From: Rhizophagus clarus
Lineage: Eukaryota; Glomeromycota; Glomeromycetes; Glomerales; Glomeraceae
Direction: 5' to 3'
Assembly (NCBI GenBank): GCA_015698045.1
Contig: BLAL01000057.1
Span: 124,001 to 188,000 of the forward strand
DNA: 64,000 nucleotides
Below the pieces are notes generated by a model that saw nothing but the letters and a program-made list of their open reading frames with translations, made no database searches and was not told where the DNA came from. The number at the start of each line of letters is the position of its first letter. Positions within the stretch are counted from its first letter, which is position 1. Positions 1 to 10,839 of the stretch are shown here, in pieces. Made by a program: the position numbers and the translations under genes.

Positions 1-1900
1 AATCCGAAAAGAAAGAATCGAAACGCGTTCATTCGCTTATTATTAGTAAGCGAAAATCAATTAATCAATGAAATTTCATAAACAATGAATCCATAACTGT
101 ATCGAGAAAGAAAAACGCGTGAATTTTAGTTACATTTTATTACCAACACAAAAAGTTTTGGAAAAGAATCTAATTATTAATACTGTATGTTTTGAAAGAG
201 AATGTATTATTTCGGGTTTCACGGTTGAAAATTAACAAAGTCTGATGTCATTCAAAGCAAGCAATTCATAGTAATGTGATCATTCAAAAAATATGCAACT
301 TATACAGAAGGTGATTTCTCAAATTCCATTTATATATTTCTAACATTCAATGTTTTATCGGAGTGTGAATTAAAATCCAATCGGAGCGTGAATGTGAATC
401 ATGAATCATGGGAAATTTTTAAAATATTTAAATAATTTGATCTTTAACAATGAACTTTGATATGTTGAGTTAAAGTAACTCAAGATTTCAGATTTATGTT
501 TTTAGAAGTAGAGGCCAGAGTTCTTGTTGTCTGAAAAAGGTAACAAACTTTTGGTCGTACATAAACATCAAATTTTGCTCACTCGTGAAGCCGGTAAAGA
601 TATTATTCCGATCAAAACGTGTTATTTTGTTAATTTGCTAAAAAAAAATTTCGGCATTGTCAATATTTTTCTTTTTAGTAAAACAATTGTTAGAAAATAA
701 CAAATACGATCGATAATGGTAATGCGAATAGTGCGGACGCCATGTAATGCATCAACGCCACTTTTTTTTATGTATTCGTCTAAATTAATTCTAGAATGTT
801 TTTAATAATATTTTTTAGAATAAACGAAATACTGTGTAAAGAATGGATATAATTAAAAAAAAAAAATGGAGAAACTATTAAATGCTAGATTTGTTCTATA
901 TTAAAAATTATTGGGCTTGTTTTTTTTTCCTTTAACCGTAATAGCAGCAATTATGACATAAAAGAGACCCAACACGTTCTTTAAACAATGATTAGAGCTA
1001 ATTTTATGCTGAGGCGTTTCATTTACTATTTCTTCCAAATCGAGTAAATTGAGTCTGATCGACCGCAGATTTTGTCCTGTAATTGGTAATAATGAAAAAA
1101 AACAAAATAAACGTAACTTACATATATGAAGTTCGTGTAATGTCGGAACACTGTCGGTACGCATATGAGAGAGTTACCGCGGTTTCGGGTATCTGTATCT
1201 TATTATTTCCACCAGCCACCAGCAACCAGCCACATCAACGCCACATCAACGCCACAATTTCCATAAGTCGCAATCTTTAGATGGAGTACGAATACGTGGA
1301 AAGTGGAAACATATAAAATCAAACCACATACAAAAAGAAAGCGCATAAAATTCTTGCATATATTTAACAGCCGAAATGGTAACATATCACATCATATACA
1401 TATATATCTGAAATTCCGATAACTTACATGTCATCGTTTTGTTAGAGATCAAAATATAGTATCCTTCATTTTTCTATATTTAATCAAGTATAAATTTTTT
1501 TTTTATGTATATATTTTACGCGCTTGGACTTTTTGGAATGAGATTTCTTGCATACGAACGGAGTTCCTGAAAAAACTACTTCGTATATTACATTCAAATG
1601 TGTCGAATATGTCAAAATAAAAATTACTAAATTAATAGACGCGCAATCACGAAACCAATTATAACACGTCAAGACTTTTTATTAAGATTAATGAAGTATA
1701 ATGCACGAGAATTTTATAACTCCGCACCATCGGAGCCCTATGCCCGTATAGGTGTTAATATCTAAAGAGTAATTAAATTTCTTTCGCGAATAGATGATAA
1801 AAGTAAATAATCAATAAACAAAGATCCTTTTGAAATGTTTCTTGTGCGTTTTTTGGAAAGAATTACATCGCATTTAAATTTTATTATATATTTTTAATTC
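1..1900. other. Intergenic AT-rich DNA, no gene recognised
   Basis: No open frame here has a recognisable domain, and the short frames look random for AT-rich DNA. The only local structure is a slightly GC-richer tract near 1190-1260 with short direct repeats of the type CACATCAACGC. Poly-A/T runs are frequent. Confidence 0.6.
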
Positions 1901-1923
1901 TTACGTAATCAAAAAAAAATTTC

Positions 1924-1932
1924 CTATATAAA
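1924..1932 (+). promoter_or_regulatory. TATA box of the HMG-box gene
   Basis: The string CTATATAAA lies about 80 bp upstream of the ATG at 2008. Other genes in this window (7400, 38775, 42548, 52098, 4729 minus) show similar TATA motifs 45-120 bp before their starts, which supports reading it as a core promoter. Confidence 0.5.
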
Positions 1933-2007
1933 CAAGAAACATCCCAGCGTTATTTCAAAAACTCAAGATTAAATTTGTTATATTCAAAACTTGAAATTGT
2001 TTCAAAG

Positions 2008-2391
2008 ATGGGTAATTCAAAACCAAATAAGGATCATTCTAAATCTCGGGCTCCAAACGCCTGGATAATGTTCTCAAATGACCACCATATCCTTAGAAAA
2101 AGGAGAGAAGGTAAAAAAGGAATTAAACGATCAGATACCATGAGATTCGCAAAGGATAAATGGGATACCATGTCAAACGAAGAAAAATCCCATTATTTTT
2201 TGAAATGGGAACAAATGCAAATCGAAGAAACGAACAAGCATTTGAATGGGGATAAGTTAAACTTATCTACGAACGACGGTTTCATCAATATAACACCGCA
2301 TGATTACACGTTGTTACAAGAATCTAAAAAAAATAAAAAAATCGTGGAAGAAAACTTCAATGCATACATCAACAAAGAAGCGTGCATTTAA
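2008..2391 (+). CDS. HMG-box protein of the MATA-HMG type
   Basis: A 127-aa protein whose middle (about residues 14-72) reads as an HMG box. The helix 1 entry is RAPNAWIMFSNDHH, a basic stretch follows, then FAKDKWDTMSNEEKSHYF and KWEQMQIEE, keeping the conserved aromatic and Trp positions. HMG boxes bend DNA in the nucleus. MATA-HMG genes form a large expanded family in arbuscular mycorrhizal fungi, some of them near mating-type-like loci (known of the family). The ATG at 2008 is chosen because the open frame upstream begins only with a TTG codon and a TATA box sits at about -80. The gene is intronless as modelled. The C-terminal third is polar without a recognised domain. Its role in this organism is not shown by the sequence. 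Confidence 0.8.
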   Translation: MGNSKPNKDHSKSRAPNAWIMFSNDHHILRKRREGKKGIKRSDTMRFAKDKWDTMSNEEKSHYFLKWEQMQIEETNKHLNGDKLNLSTNDGFINITPHDYTLLQESKKNKKIVEENFNAYINKEACI

Positions 2392-2444
2392 GAGTTAATA
2401 ACCGTAAAAGTCGTGTATTTCGTTACCTTTATTCTTTTCTTTTA

Positions 2445-2705
2445 AAAAAACGTATATTTGAAGATATTATATATTTTGAAGCATATTAGGAGAATCGTAT
2501 ATTCCAGAGAATCGCGTATATTTAGAGTCTCGAATATTTGAAGCATCGTATATTACGTATATTTAAAGAATCACGTATATTTAGAGTCGTGTGTTTCGCA
2601 TATTTGAAAAATCATATATTTTGAATATTAACGCATCGTACATTACGTATATTTAAAGAATCACATAAGGAATCGTGTATTTCGTATATTTGAGAAATCG
2701 TTTAA
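2445..2705. repeat. Degenerate short repeat CGTATATTTRAAGAATC
   Basis: About a dozen variants of a 15-20 bp motif (CGTATATTTGAAGA, CGTATATTTAAAGAATCA, CGTATATTTAGAGTC) are strung together directly 3' of the HMG gene. Spacing is irregular, so this is a decayed minisatellite rather than a clean tandem array. It lies between two convergent genes. Confidence 0.6.
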
Positions 2706-2790
2706 TGTTAAATTTCAATTTCGTTATACAATTTTTAGTATGATGATAATTTATTTATTTAATATTACAATTATTTTTAAGTAGATTAAT

Positions 2791-4729
2791 TTAAACCAAT
2801 AGTTCACCACAGGGGACCTTGATAAGTCCGCCATTATTTTTATCATATACAATATTTCCTCTAATTATAGATTTATGTACAACTCCAAAAAAATGATTAC
2901 CAAGATATGGAGTTACTTTGTTCTTAAAATGAATAAGATCACTTGTAACCTATATGTATTTTTTAATAATATGATTTTAAGGTTTTAGTAATTAAAGATT
3001 TTTTTTTATGATTTTATAAATATAATAAAAATAAAACATAAGATTTTACCTCAAATTTTTCTTCGGGATCCCAAATTACAAAATCAGCATCAAATCCTAT
3101 TTTAATCTCACCTTTTCGATCATGTAATCCAACTTGTTTGGAAGTGTTCTTTGATAACCAGGTTGATAATTGTTTAAAGCTAATTTGAAAGAAAACAAGA
3201 TAATTTTAATCATAATTGCCTTTTTATTATTTAAGAAATTATCACTCTTTATTACCTAACACCTCTATTCTTAGCTTCGGTCCATAATACAGGCAATCCA
3301 AGTTGTAACGTTGAAATACCGCCCCAAGCTTTTATGAAATCTCTTTCTTCTTCTCTATCATCAAATTTCTTTAGATCTGCCGTACAAGGCGAATGATCTG
3401 ACACCACATAATCAATAGTTCCATCCAGCAAAGCCTATTCATTTTTAAAGATATTTATCATTACGGCATTTCCTTTCCATTAAATAAAGTAAATATTACG
3501 TACCTGCCAAAGTTTTTCCCGATTGCTTTCTTCACGAATAGGGGGACAACACTTAAATTCAGTTTTACCATTAGGTATTTTTTCGGAAGACAAACATAAA
3601 TAATGAAAACAAGTTTCCACGGTCAAATTAATTCCATCAGATTTGGCATGTTGAATCAATGGTATAGCATCTGAAGCAGATAAATGTACAATATGAGTTT
3701 TAACATTATTTTTATATTGTTTAGCAAGATCTATTACTAATGATATAGCATTTGATTCAAGTGATTGTGGTCTACTCAATAAAAATTTTTCATAATTATT
3801 TGGAGGAATTTGTTCATAATATCCTTTTAATTCTGTTTCAAGAATATTCGTATTATTTCCTTCCATTTCGGCATGAAACATTAAAAATGAATCTTGTCCC
3901 TAGGAAAGTTAATACATTAATAAGTTTTATATCGGAATTTTTTTTATGTGAATCTAAATTATATTATTCTTGTTAAATAATTTAATGTTAACATTACTTG
4001 TAATTTTTCAAAAGCTTTTCGAACATCCTGTTCATTTACACGAGGAAATTCATCGACTCCGCTCTCAATCAAAAAGCATTTGAATCCTTTTACGCCTGCT
4101 TTTATTAATGGAACCAATTCATCCTATTAAAAGGAAAAAAAAAATTTTTTCTTTTTTTTTAAAAAAAAAAAGATAAAACCGAAAAATATATTATAAAAAA
4201 GTCGAGACAAACCTGATTTCCAGGGATTACACCTCCAAAAAATCCGGTATCTACCCAACATTTCCCTTTTGCTGCATTAATCTTTTCTAGAAAATTACTA
4301 ACAGTAGTAGTAGGAGGAATTGAGTTTAATGGCATGTCAATTACGGTCGTTACACCACCTTTTTTTTTTTAAAAAAAAAAAATTTATTTGTTTGGAAGTT
4401 TGTTGAAATTAAAGAAAATAAAACAAAATTTTTTTAAATGGTTTACCAGCTGCAGCGGCTTTTGTCCCTGTTTCAAATCCCTCCCATTGAGTTCTACCAG
4501 GCTCATTTAAGTGCACATGAGCATCAATTATACCAGGCATAACAACGTTATTTCCAACATCCAGAAATTGTATTGTTTGATCATTGTAATCATTAACCGA
4601 TGATTTATAAGAATGAATTTTAATGATTTTCCCTGTACTTTTATCAATTTCAATTGTACCAGGCGTAGGTTCGGTTGAATCCGGTAAAATAATTCGAGAA
4701 CTGCTAATAATTAATAAATTAGATGCCAT
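2791..4729 (-). CDS. DAL1: Allantoinase (cyclic amidohydrolase), seven exons
   Basis: Hydrolyses allantoin to allantoate, the entry step for using purine-derived ureide nitrogen. The model has exons 4729-4447, 4358-4213, 4123-3998, 3899-3504, 3434-3256, 3179-3050 and 2949-2791. All six introns (69-100 nt) are GT-AG, and the 1419 nt sum to exactly 472 codons plus stop. The amidohydrolase metal site is complete: H71/H73 in [10 protein letters not shown], a carboxylated-lysine candidate K158 in GVKGFKCF, H194 in MFHAEME, H257 in VHLSASDA and D330 in VSDHSPC. The motif [19 protein letters not shown] separates it from dihydropyrimidinases. Length fits the family (about 450-480 aa). A TATA run lies about 60 bp upstream on the same strand. 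Introns 1 and 2 contain unusual T-run/A-run palindromes. Expression under purine or ureide nitrogen supply is expected from the pathway, not seen here. Confidence 0.93.
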
Positions 4730-4785
4730 TTAATAAGAAAGCAAATGAAGGATGAAATTAGGTTAAAGGGATGAACTATACCCTG

Positions 4786-4798
4786 TTTATATATATAA
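4786..4798 (-). promoter_or_regulatory. TATA box of the allantoinase gene
   Basis: A TTATATATATAAA run on the minus strand lies roughly 60-70 nt upstream of the allantoinase ATG at 4729. Confidence 0.5.
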
Positions 4799-4799
4799 G

Positions 4800-7399
4800 A
4801 ATTTTAATTAATTCATATTTAGGTAAATTTGTTACTATATTTGGAAATTTCTTTATGATTTTTTTTTTCTAACGAGATATTTAAACCATTAATAATAACT
4901 TTGTTGATGAGTTCATCAACTCACTCATGAATTCGCGGATTTACTATTTATAAACGAATATTTATTTATTACAATTTCAAATCGTACATCCGGCGGTTTA
5001 ACGGATCCGATTCCTAATACGCAGCAACGGTTCAGACTTCAGACTGATGTTGTGATGTCATAAATCGTCATAATTCAGAAATGGTCGATCGTATTACTTA
5101 TTCCTTGGTCTTTCAAATGTTCCCAACGTCTTCTTTCTTAATCCTTTGCATTCTTCATTACAATATTGATTTCATAATGTTCTTAATACTTCATTGGCGG
5201 TAATGTACCATTATTCGATCACTTACTCTTAACAGTTCAGCGATCGATCACCTTGAGTAACATGAATCTTTCTTTACTAGTTTTCTTTTCTATTCGATTG
5301 ATTGCACAAATATTCTTCCATTGTGATCTCTCATTGTTATAAACTACAAAAAAATATTTTAAACATAAACGGTCTCTATCTTGATTATTTTCATTGGTTT
5401 ACTGGTTTTTGTCTTACATTATCTTTGGGTGAATGTCTTGAAATACTAGAGAATACTATTAGAAAACGAAATAACTGCGGCACTACTGCGACGAATGAAC
5501 AAGTTTTGCAATTTATTAATTAAATAAAGTAGTCTTTCGAATACGCCTTTACCGATCTCAAATTCAAAAGAAAGAAATAAATTATTTTAACTGCTTAAGC
5601 TTTTTGTGATTCACGAAAATTAGTTAAAATAGAACAGAATTATCACCTGATTTACTCGTTCAATAGCTTATAATATTATTCTTCTCCCGCATATGGAAAA
5701 TGAATTTGAATGAATTAAAAATTCCAAAGTTTTGTCTCGAATATATAGCCAACGTTATAATGGAGGAAACTAGTTTATAAAACTTTCTTAAAGAAAAAGA
5801 GATTTGTTTCAGCTCCAAAAATACTGTATCACACAAAGTTTTTTTTTTCATAATTCAAATATGATATAATTATGCAGGTAAAAAAAAGTTTTTTTTTTTC
5901 CTATATCTTATTATGGCTAAAAATTTCTAAAATTGTATAATAGGAAAAGATTAAAATAATCATTCTTTTTTATCGGATAACCATTAAAATGGTTAATTAA
6001 TAATAATTCGCGGATATTTACTATTTGAAAAAAAAAACTTCCATCAAACAGAATTCTTATTAGCCACAGTTAAATGGAATGATTGATATAATTATTAGAG
6101 TAAATATTTGTCTGAAAATTCTTTGGAATCGAATGGCGTATTGTTTGTGTAAAAATCGAAGCAAGCCACGAATTAAGGGATGATCTCGCCTTTATTTGGC
6201 AATTAAAATAGGAATGGTTTGTTAGAAAATGTTCGAGCCGTTGATTTCACATCTTTACTTTCCTTTAAAGTACAAAGCGAATGTTCTGCTAGAAAAAAAA
6301 AGACAAATTGTTACACGCCGTATGAAAAAGAATAAATTGTTATGATCATTACATTCTATTGCATTAAAATATAATGACTAAAAAAGCTTTCTAGCCGAAA
6401 TTCGAATTTCATTGTGAAAACATTTCAATTTTTTTTTTCTTTCTTATCCTTGTTATTATAACAGCATGTATGTGTATTTTAATTAAAGAAAAATACCAAA
6501 TTCGAAACGCAAAATAATTTCTACTACAGAAATGTATACTTGCACAAATCATTTTTGAAAATATTGATGTAATATTGTTTATACCTATTTTCCATTGACT
6601 AAAATTACGAATGTTGATCATATCCAGTTAAAATTGGGACCTAACTCGATATAACCAAGACAATAAACAATTAACAATACTAAATAAATGATGAACGTTT
6701 TCGTTCTATTTTTACACTGTGATTAATAGTTTAATTTTCGAGGAAACTAGTTATATTAGATCGATCCTTTTCTTTTTCGCTTAAGACTAATAAATGATGA
6801 AACATGCTCAAAATTATCTTGACGATAATAAACTTTTATAACTAAAAGATGAACGTACAAAATGTAATTATATGATCAAAATGTTAAAATTTGATTGGCT
6901 GATAAAAATAAAACACGGAGCAGCATGTATTTCATTTTTTTTTTTTTTTTTTGCTTAATAGGGCCAGAGTTAAGTCAATGTACAAAATAAGTAGGTTGGT
7001 AAAACCCGAAAAAAAACAACGATTCACTAAAAAGGTGGTATTATTACAAGCATAGTGCTTAATCTAGAACGTCATTGTAAAAATTCGGACGTAAACAACG
7101 AAGTGACCCCCATTTGTCGTAATTTCTATTCTTGTATTATTACTTTATATGCTTTAATATTTTAAAATTTTAAATAAATACACCGATAATTACAAGAATC
7201 CCCCAACAAAAAAAAAAAAAAAAAAAAAAATATTACAAAAATACAAAATTCTTAAAGAATATTATATATTATTAATATATAAATACGAACTAAAATTTTG
7301 TCTTAAATTATTATCTCATTATCCTCGATCAAATTAAAAATTTAGAATATTTAAAAAGACAATTTTTTCTTTAACAATAAATTCTTTTCACAAACAGAA
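4800..7399. other. Intergenic AT-rich DNA with one hairpin
   Basis: No confident gene. At 4903-4920 a perfect 8-bp inverted repeat (GTTGATGA, 2-nt loop, TCATCAAC) could form a hairpin. An open frame starting at ATG 5262 begins with a hydrophobic stretch but stops after 26 codons. A TATA-like AATATATAAATA near 7277 probably belongs to the F-box gene. The rest is poly-A/T-rich without visible coding. Confidence 0.5.
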
Positions 7400-8260
7400 A
7401 TGACAATGCCTTTTGTTCTTCCATCATCATCATCTTTACAAATCTTCCCTGGCGAAATTTTGCTCATGATTTTCTCCGAAGCAGATATACAAACATTGTT
7501 ATCACTTAGTAATGTATGTAAAAAATTTAAAAGATTGGCAAATGTTTGCTTGGTTGATAAATTCAAGGAACAAAACGTCAGTTTAAGTTTAACATTTGGA
7601 CAAGAACACAAATTGCGTTCAAATGTTACGATGGTATTTCATCACGTGAACGAAAACAATGGAAATTTCGTTTTCCAATTAAAGGAAGAAGATATTCAAT
7701 TAAAATATTATCATTCGCCCATGTTAAAAAGTCCAAAAATTTATAAAATATCTTTAAATAATGTCATAACTCAAAAAGATACAAATTTATTACAAAAATC
7801 GATTGGATTTTCCGTAAAATCCCACGAAGGAACTTGTCAAAAGATTCAATATGTTTATCGTGCAGGTCACTTAAAGGTTCCCTTCAAGTTCAATTATTCA
7901 ATAATTGATATCCCTCCTGCCAATGATACAAAATCAAGAGGTGGTGAACGTTGGGTAACTCCTTTATCATTTGAATGTCCTTCAAGCTTCTTTTATCCAA
8001 ACGATGCTGCTGTTCAAAGGATTTTTAAATCCGTGATAAATTACAAACTTTCTACTAAGAAACAACAAACAGTCAAAAATACTATCGTTTCAGATACAAC
8101 TATCGAACAAAAACAATTACAACAACGTATTTCTTACAGTCGAGAATCTCAAGTATCACAAATTCAAGAACCAATACGAAATCCAGAAATAGATATTATA
8201 CACGAAAAGAAGAAATTATTTATGGTATCGAAAAGATTTAATCTTGGCGCAAGATGTTAA
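7400..8260 (+). CDS. F-box-like protein
   Basis: A 286-aa intronless gene. Residues 15-55 (FPGEILLMIFSEADIQTLL, then LSNVCKKFKRLAN) match an F-box: Pro near the start, Leu/Ile spacing, and the SNVCKKF segment. F-box proteins link substrates to SCF ubiquitin ligases through Skp1. No leucine-rich repeats, WD or Kelch repeats follow. The remaining 230 residues are unassigned, with a Ser/Gln-rich stretch around 215-260 and a basic end. The ATG at 7400 is the first in frame and sits just after an AT-rich promoter-like stretch. Expanded F-box sets are known in Rhizophagus. The substrate is unknown. Confidence 0.65.
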   Translation: MTMPFVLPSSSSLQIFPGEILLMIFSEADIQTLLSLSNVCKKFKRLANVCLVDKFKEQNVSLSLTFGQEHKLRSNVTMVFHHVNENNGNFVFQLKEEDIQLKYYHSPMLKSPKIYKISLNNVITQKDTNLLQKSIGFSVKSHEGTCQKIQYVYRAGHLKVPFKFNYSIIDIPPANDTKSRGGERWVTPLSFECPSSFFYPNDAAVQRIFKSVINYKLSTKKQQTVKNTIVSDTTIEQKQLQQRISYSRESQVSQIQEPIRNPEIDIIHEKKKLFMVSKRFNLGARC

Positions 8261-8885
8261 AATTTGAAAACATTATATTTTCATTTCTTTACGGACAATT
8301 TATTCATTAAAAAGACATTTTAGTTAGATTCATTATATAGTAGTAAATATTCATTTCATAAACAGTTGATTCTTTCTTAAAATTCTCAATGAATTTTAAT
8401 AAGGAATTAAACGTAAATAACAAATATGTAAATAATCAAATAATCAATCAATTTATCTCCTTAATTTTAATAATTATACACAATACGAAACATTATATTA
8501 CAAATTAGAATAAAACTACAAAAAAAAAAAAAATATTCTATGATCATACAATAAAATTTTATAAATTTTCTTTTTTTTTTTTTTTTAAAAAAAAAAAATA
8601 AGTTCTCAAACAGCATATTACGAATTTTTTTTTTTTTCATTGAATATTCATTTAAATGTGTATGGAGAAACCCACGCGCCTAATTCGTTGATATTTTGTT
8701 TGTGGTGTCTGGATTATTCCTTTCTCGTCCTATTGTGGCTTTATTGTTCATTGAATACCTGACATACTAAACCCAAAATGGATTTACTTCGGATTTACAA
8801 AAAAATCTGTTGGCGTAATAAAAAAAAGTAGAAATTCATGTACAATTTAGGAAATCATATATGCTTAATCCATAAGATGGAATTC

Positions 8886-8920
<35 letters not shown>

Positions 8921-10824
8921 GAAAAAAAAACAAAAATGAAAAAAGAAAAAAGAATACATAAATTTGTACAATTTCAAAAGAATTTTTGTTCTAATAATGG
9001 GCGGTATGTATTATAACGTAATACCGTCCGTTATTGAATTGATTTGAATCAAAATGATTGGATTGAGTTATATATTATTGCATCCTTGTCTATCTTGAAA
9101 CACTATATGTAATGATTACATAATAAACTAACAAATAAATGTATAATAATCAAAATAAAATTATTTTCCGTTTATTAAACGTAGCATATGAATCAACCTG
9201 CAAGAAGTAAGCATTATGTTGCTTATTTAATCTTTTACAATAATTACAATAAAGCATCACTTGTTTAGCAGGTTATTGTACCAAAAGGAGCATTACAATG
9301 AGGTTTAATTAGATACCTATGCTTAATCCTTCTCATTTGCTCTCATTTATCAATAAAGACGGCGCTATTTGTTTATGTAATTAAATTTTTTAAGCGTTAT
9401 TTTGAAATATAATGAAAATCTTGAACTAAGTTATGAAAACGAAAGGAATTTGAATATGCTATTTTACGTAATTCAAATGAAGATGACAAACCAATAACGG
9501 CCATAATTAAAAAGTCGCGTTGGTTTCATATATTGCATAATTAATTATCTAAATGATTACAAGACTTTTTATTTTAATAAACCAAAAAAAGATTTTGTAG
9601 TTAATTATATATTACAATCTATTTTCGTCTTGAATGCGCGTAAAAATACGTTCGAATATTTTTATGAACTCAATATCTATGTATTGCACTGTCATGAAAC
9701 CAAAAGTATGTTATATCTTGTTATTTGTGAAAGAAATATTCGGGAAAAACTTGATCCTGACAATTGTCCAATCAAAAAGGCAAATTATTCCTAAAATTCT
9801 TTTTACTGTACATATTTGGTAAACCGTTTCCTTATTTTTCGGTACCCAGCGATAACATCGATGAAAACTAAAAAGTAAATATTATATCAAACCCACAAAA
9901 ATTCCATGGACTTAGGACCCGTAAATAGGGTCAGGAATTCGGGTGTTATCTAAAAAGAAAGGATTACATGATTATTTGGGTCACTGAACATTTTATGTAA
10001 CTTATTATGTTTCGGGTATCGCCTTGCTAAATTAAGTTCATATAAGCTTCATATAAGGATTATGGTGTAAAAATAAAAATTTCAAATTCCTTAGAAATAT
10101 TTTTTTTTTAAAATTTAGATTTTCTTTATATAATTAGTATTAATTAAAAAAAAATTGGTATATTCTCATTTTTGTAGATAAATAATATTAATTCTTTTTT
10201 TTTTTTTAAAAAAAAAAAATTAATTAATTAAAACTGAAATGAATTTCATGTTTTTTAATTAAATTTTTGTGCACTTATAGAATAATTATGATTATTATAT
10301 AATCCAATTTTTTTTTAATAAAATTTTTATGTTTTAACACTAGAAAAAAATAACTTGAAGAATATATTAAGGTTTATTAAAAATAAATATTAATCAACAA
10401 ATTATAAATTATATTAATAGTATAATTATGTATATTTTTTTAATAAAATATTACATTATTTTTATTTTACATTATTAGTAGTTTATTCCATTAATTAGAT
10501 TATAACACTACTTTATATACCATCCAACTTATATTTATATTACTAATTCGTAAATATTTTTAGATATAAATCATAATTTTTTGCTTTATAATTTGTGATT
10601 TGTATTATTTTATTCAAATTGAAATATTTGGTTTATAATTATAAAGAAAAAATTTATTATATATTTATTAATTTATTAGTCTAACAATTTGATATAATAG
10701 TAATTATAAGGTAATTGTAATTATAAAGGAGTATTTTTTATATTAAAAAACTGGAAATATGTAGTGTGACTAAACAGAATAAAAGATATAATTATACAGA
10801 AAATAATTATATAGAAGAACAATT
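8261..10824. other. Intergenic AT-rich DNA
   Basis: No coding region recognised. It holds long poly-A runs (about 8890-8920) and two T-run/A-run palindromes (8571-8598 and 10195-10219). A short open frame near 9634-9822 has no family features. Composition drops to almost pure A/T from about 10080 to the retroposon at 10840. Confidence 0.5.
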
Positions 10825-10839
10825 GTATATGAAAATAGA
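10825..10839 (+). repeat. Target-site duplication, left copy (retroposon 1)
   Basis: GTATATGAAAATAGA here is repeated exactly at 12896-12910, directly after the A-tail. A perfect 15-bp duplication is the mark of target-primed retrotransposition. Confidence 0.9.

Noticed and set aside
901-1672. Several 60-87 codon frames on both strands
   Set aside because: No domain, overlapping frames and composition typical of random AT-rich DNA.
5262-5523. Possible small secreted protein (hydrophobic start MNLSLLVFFSIRLIAQ)
   Set aside because: The frame stops after 26 codons, and I could not find a convincing intron that joins it to the downstream 5302-5523 frame, which itself starts on TTG.
9634-9822. 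62-codon frame
   Set aside because: No family features or promoter; likely chance.
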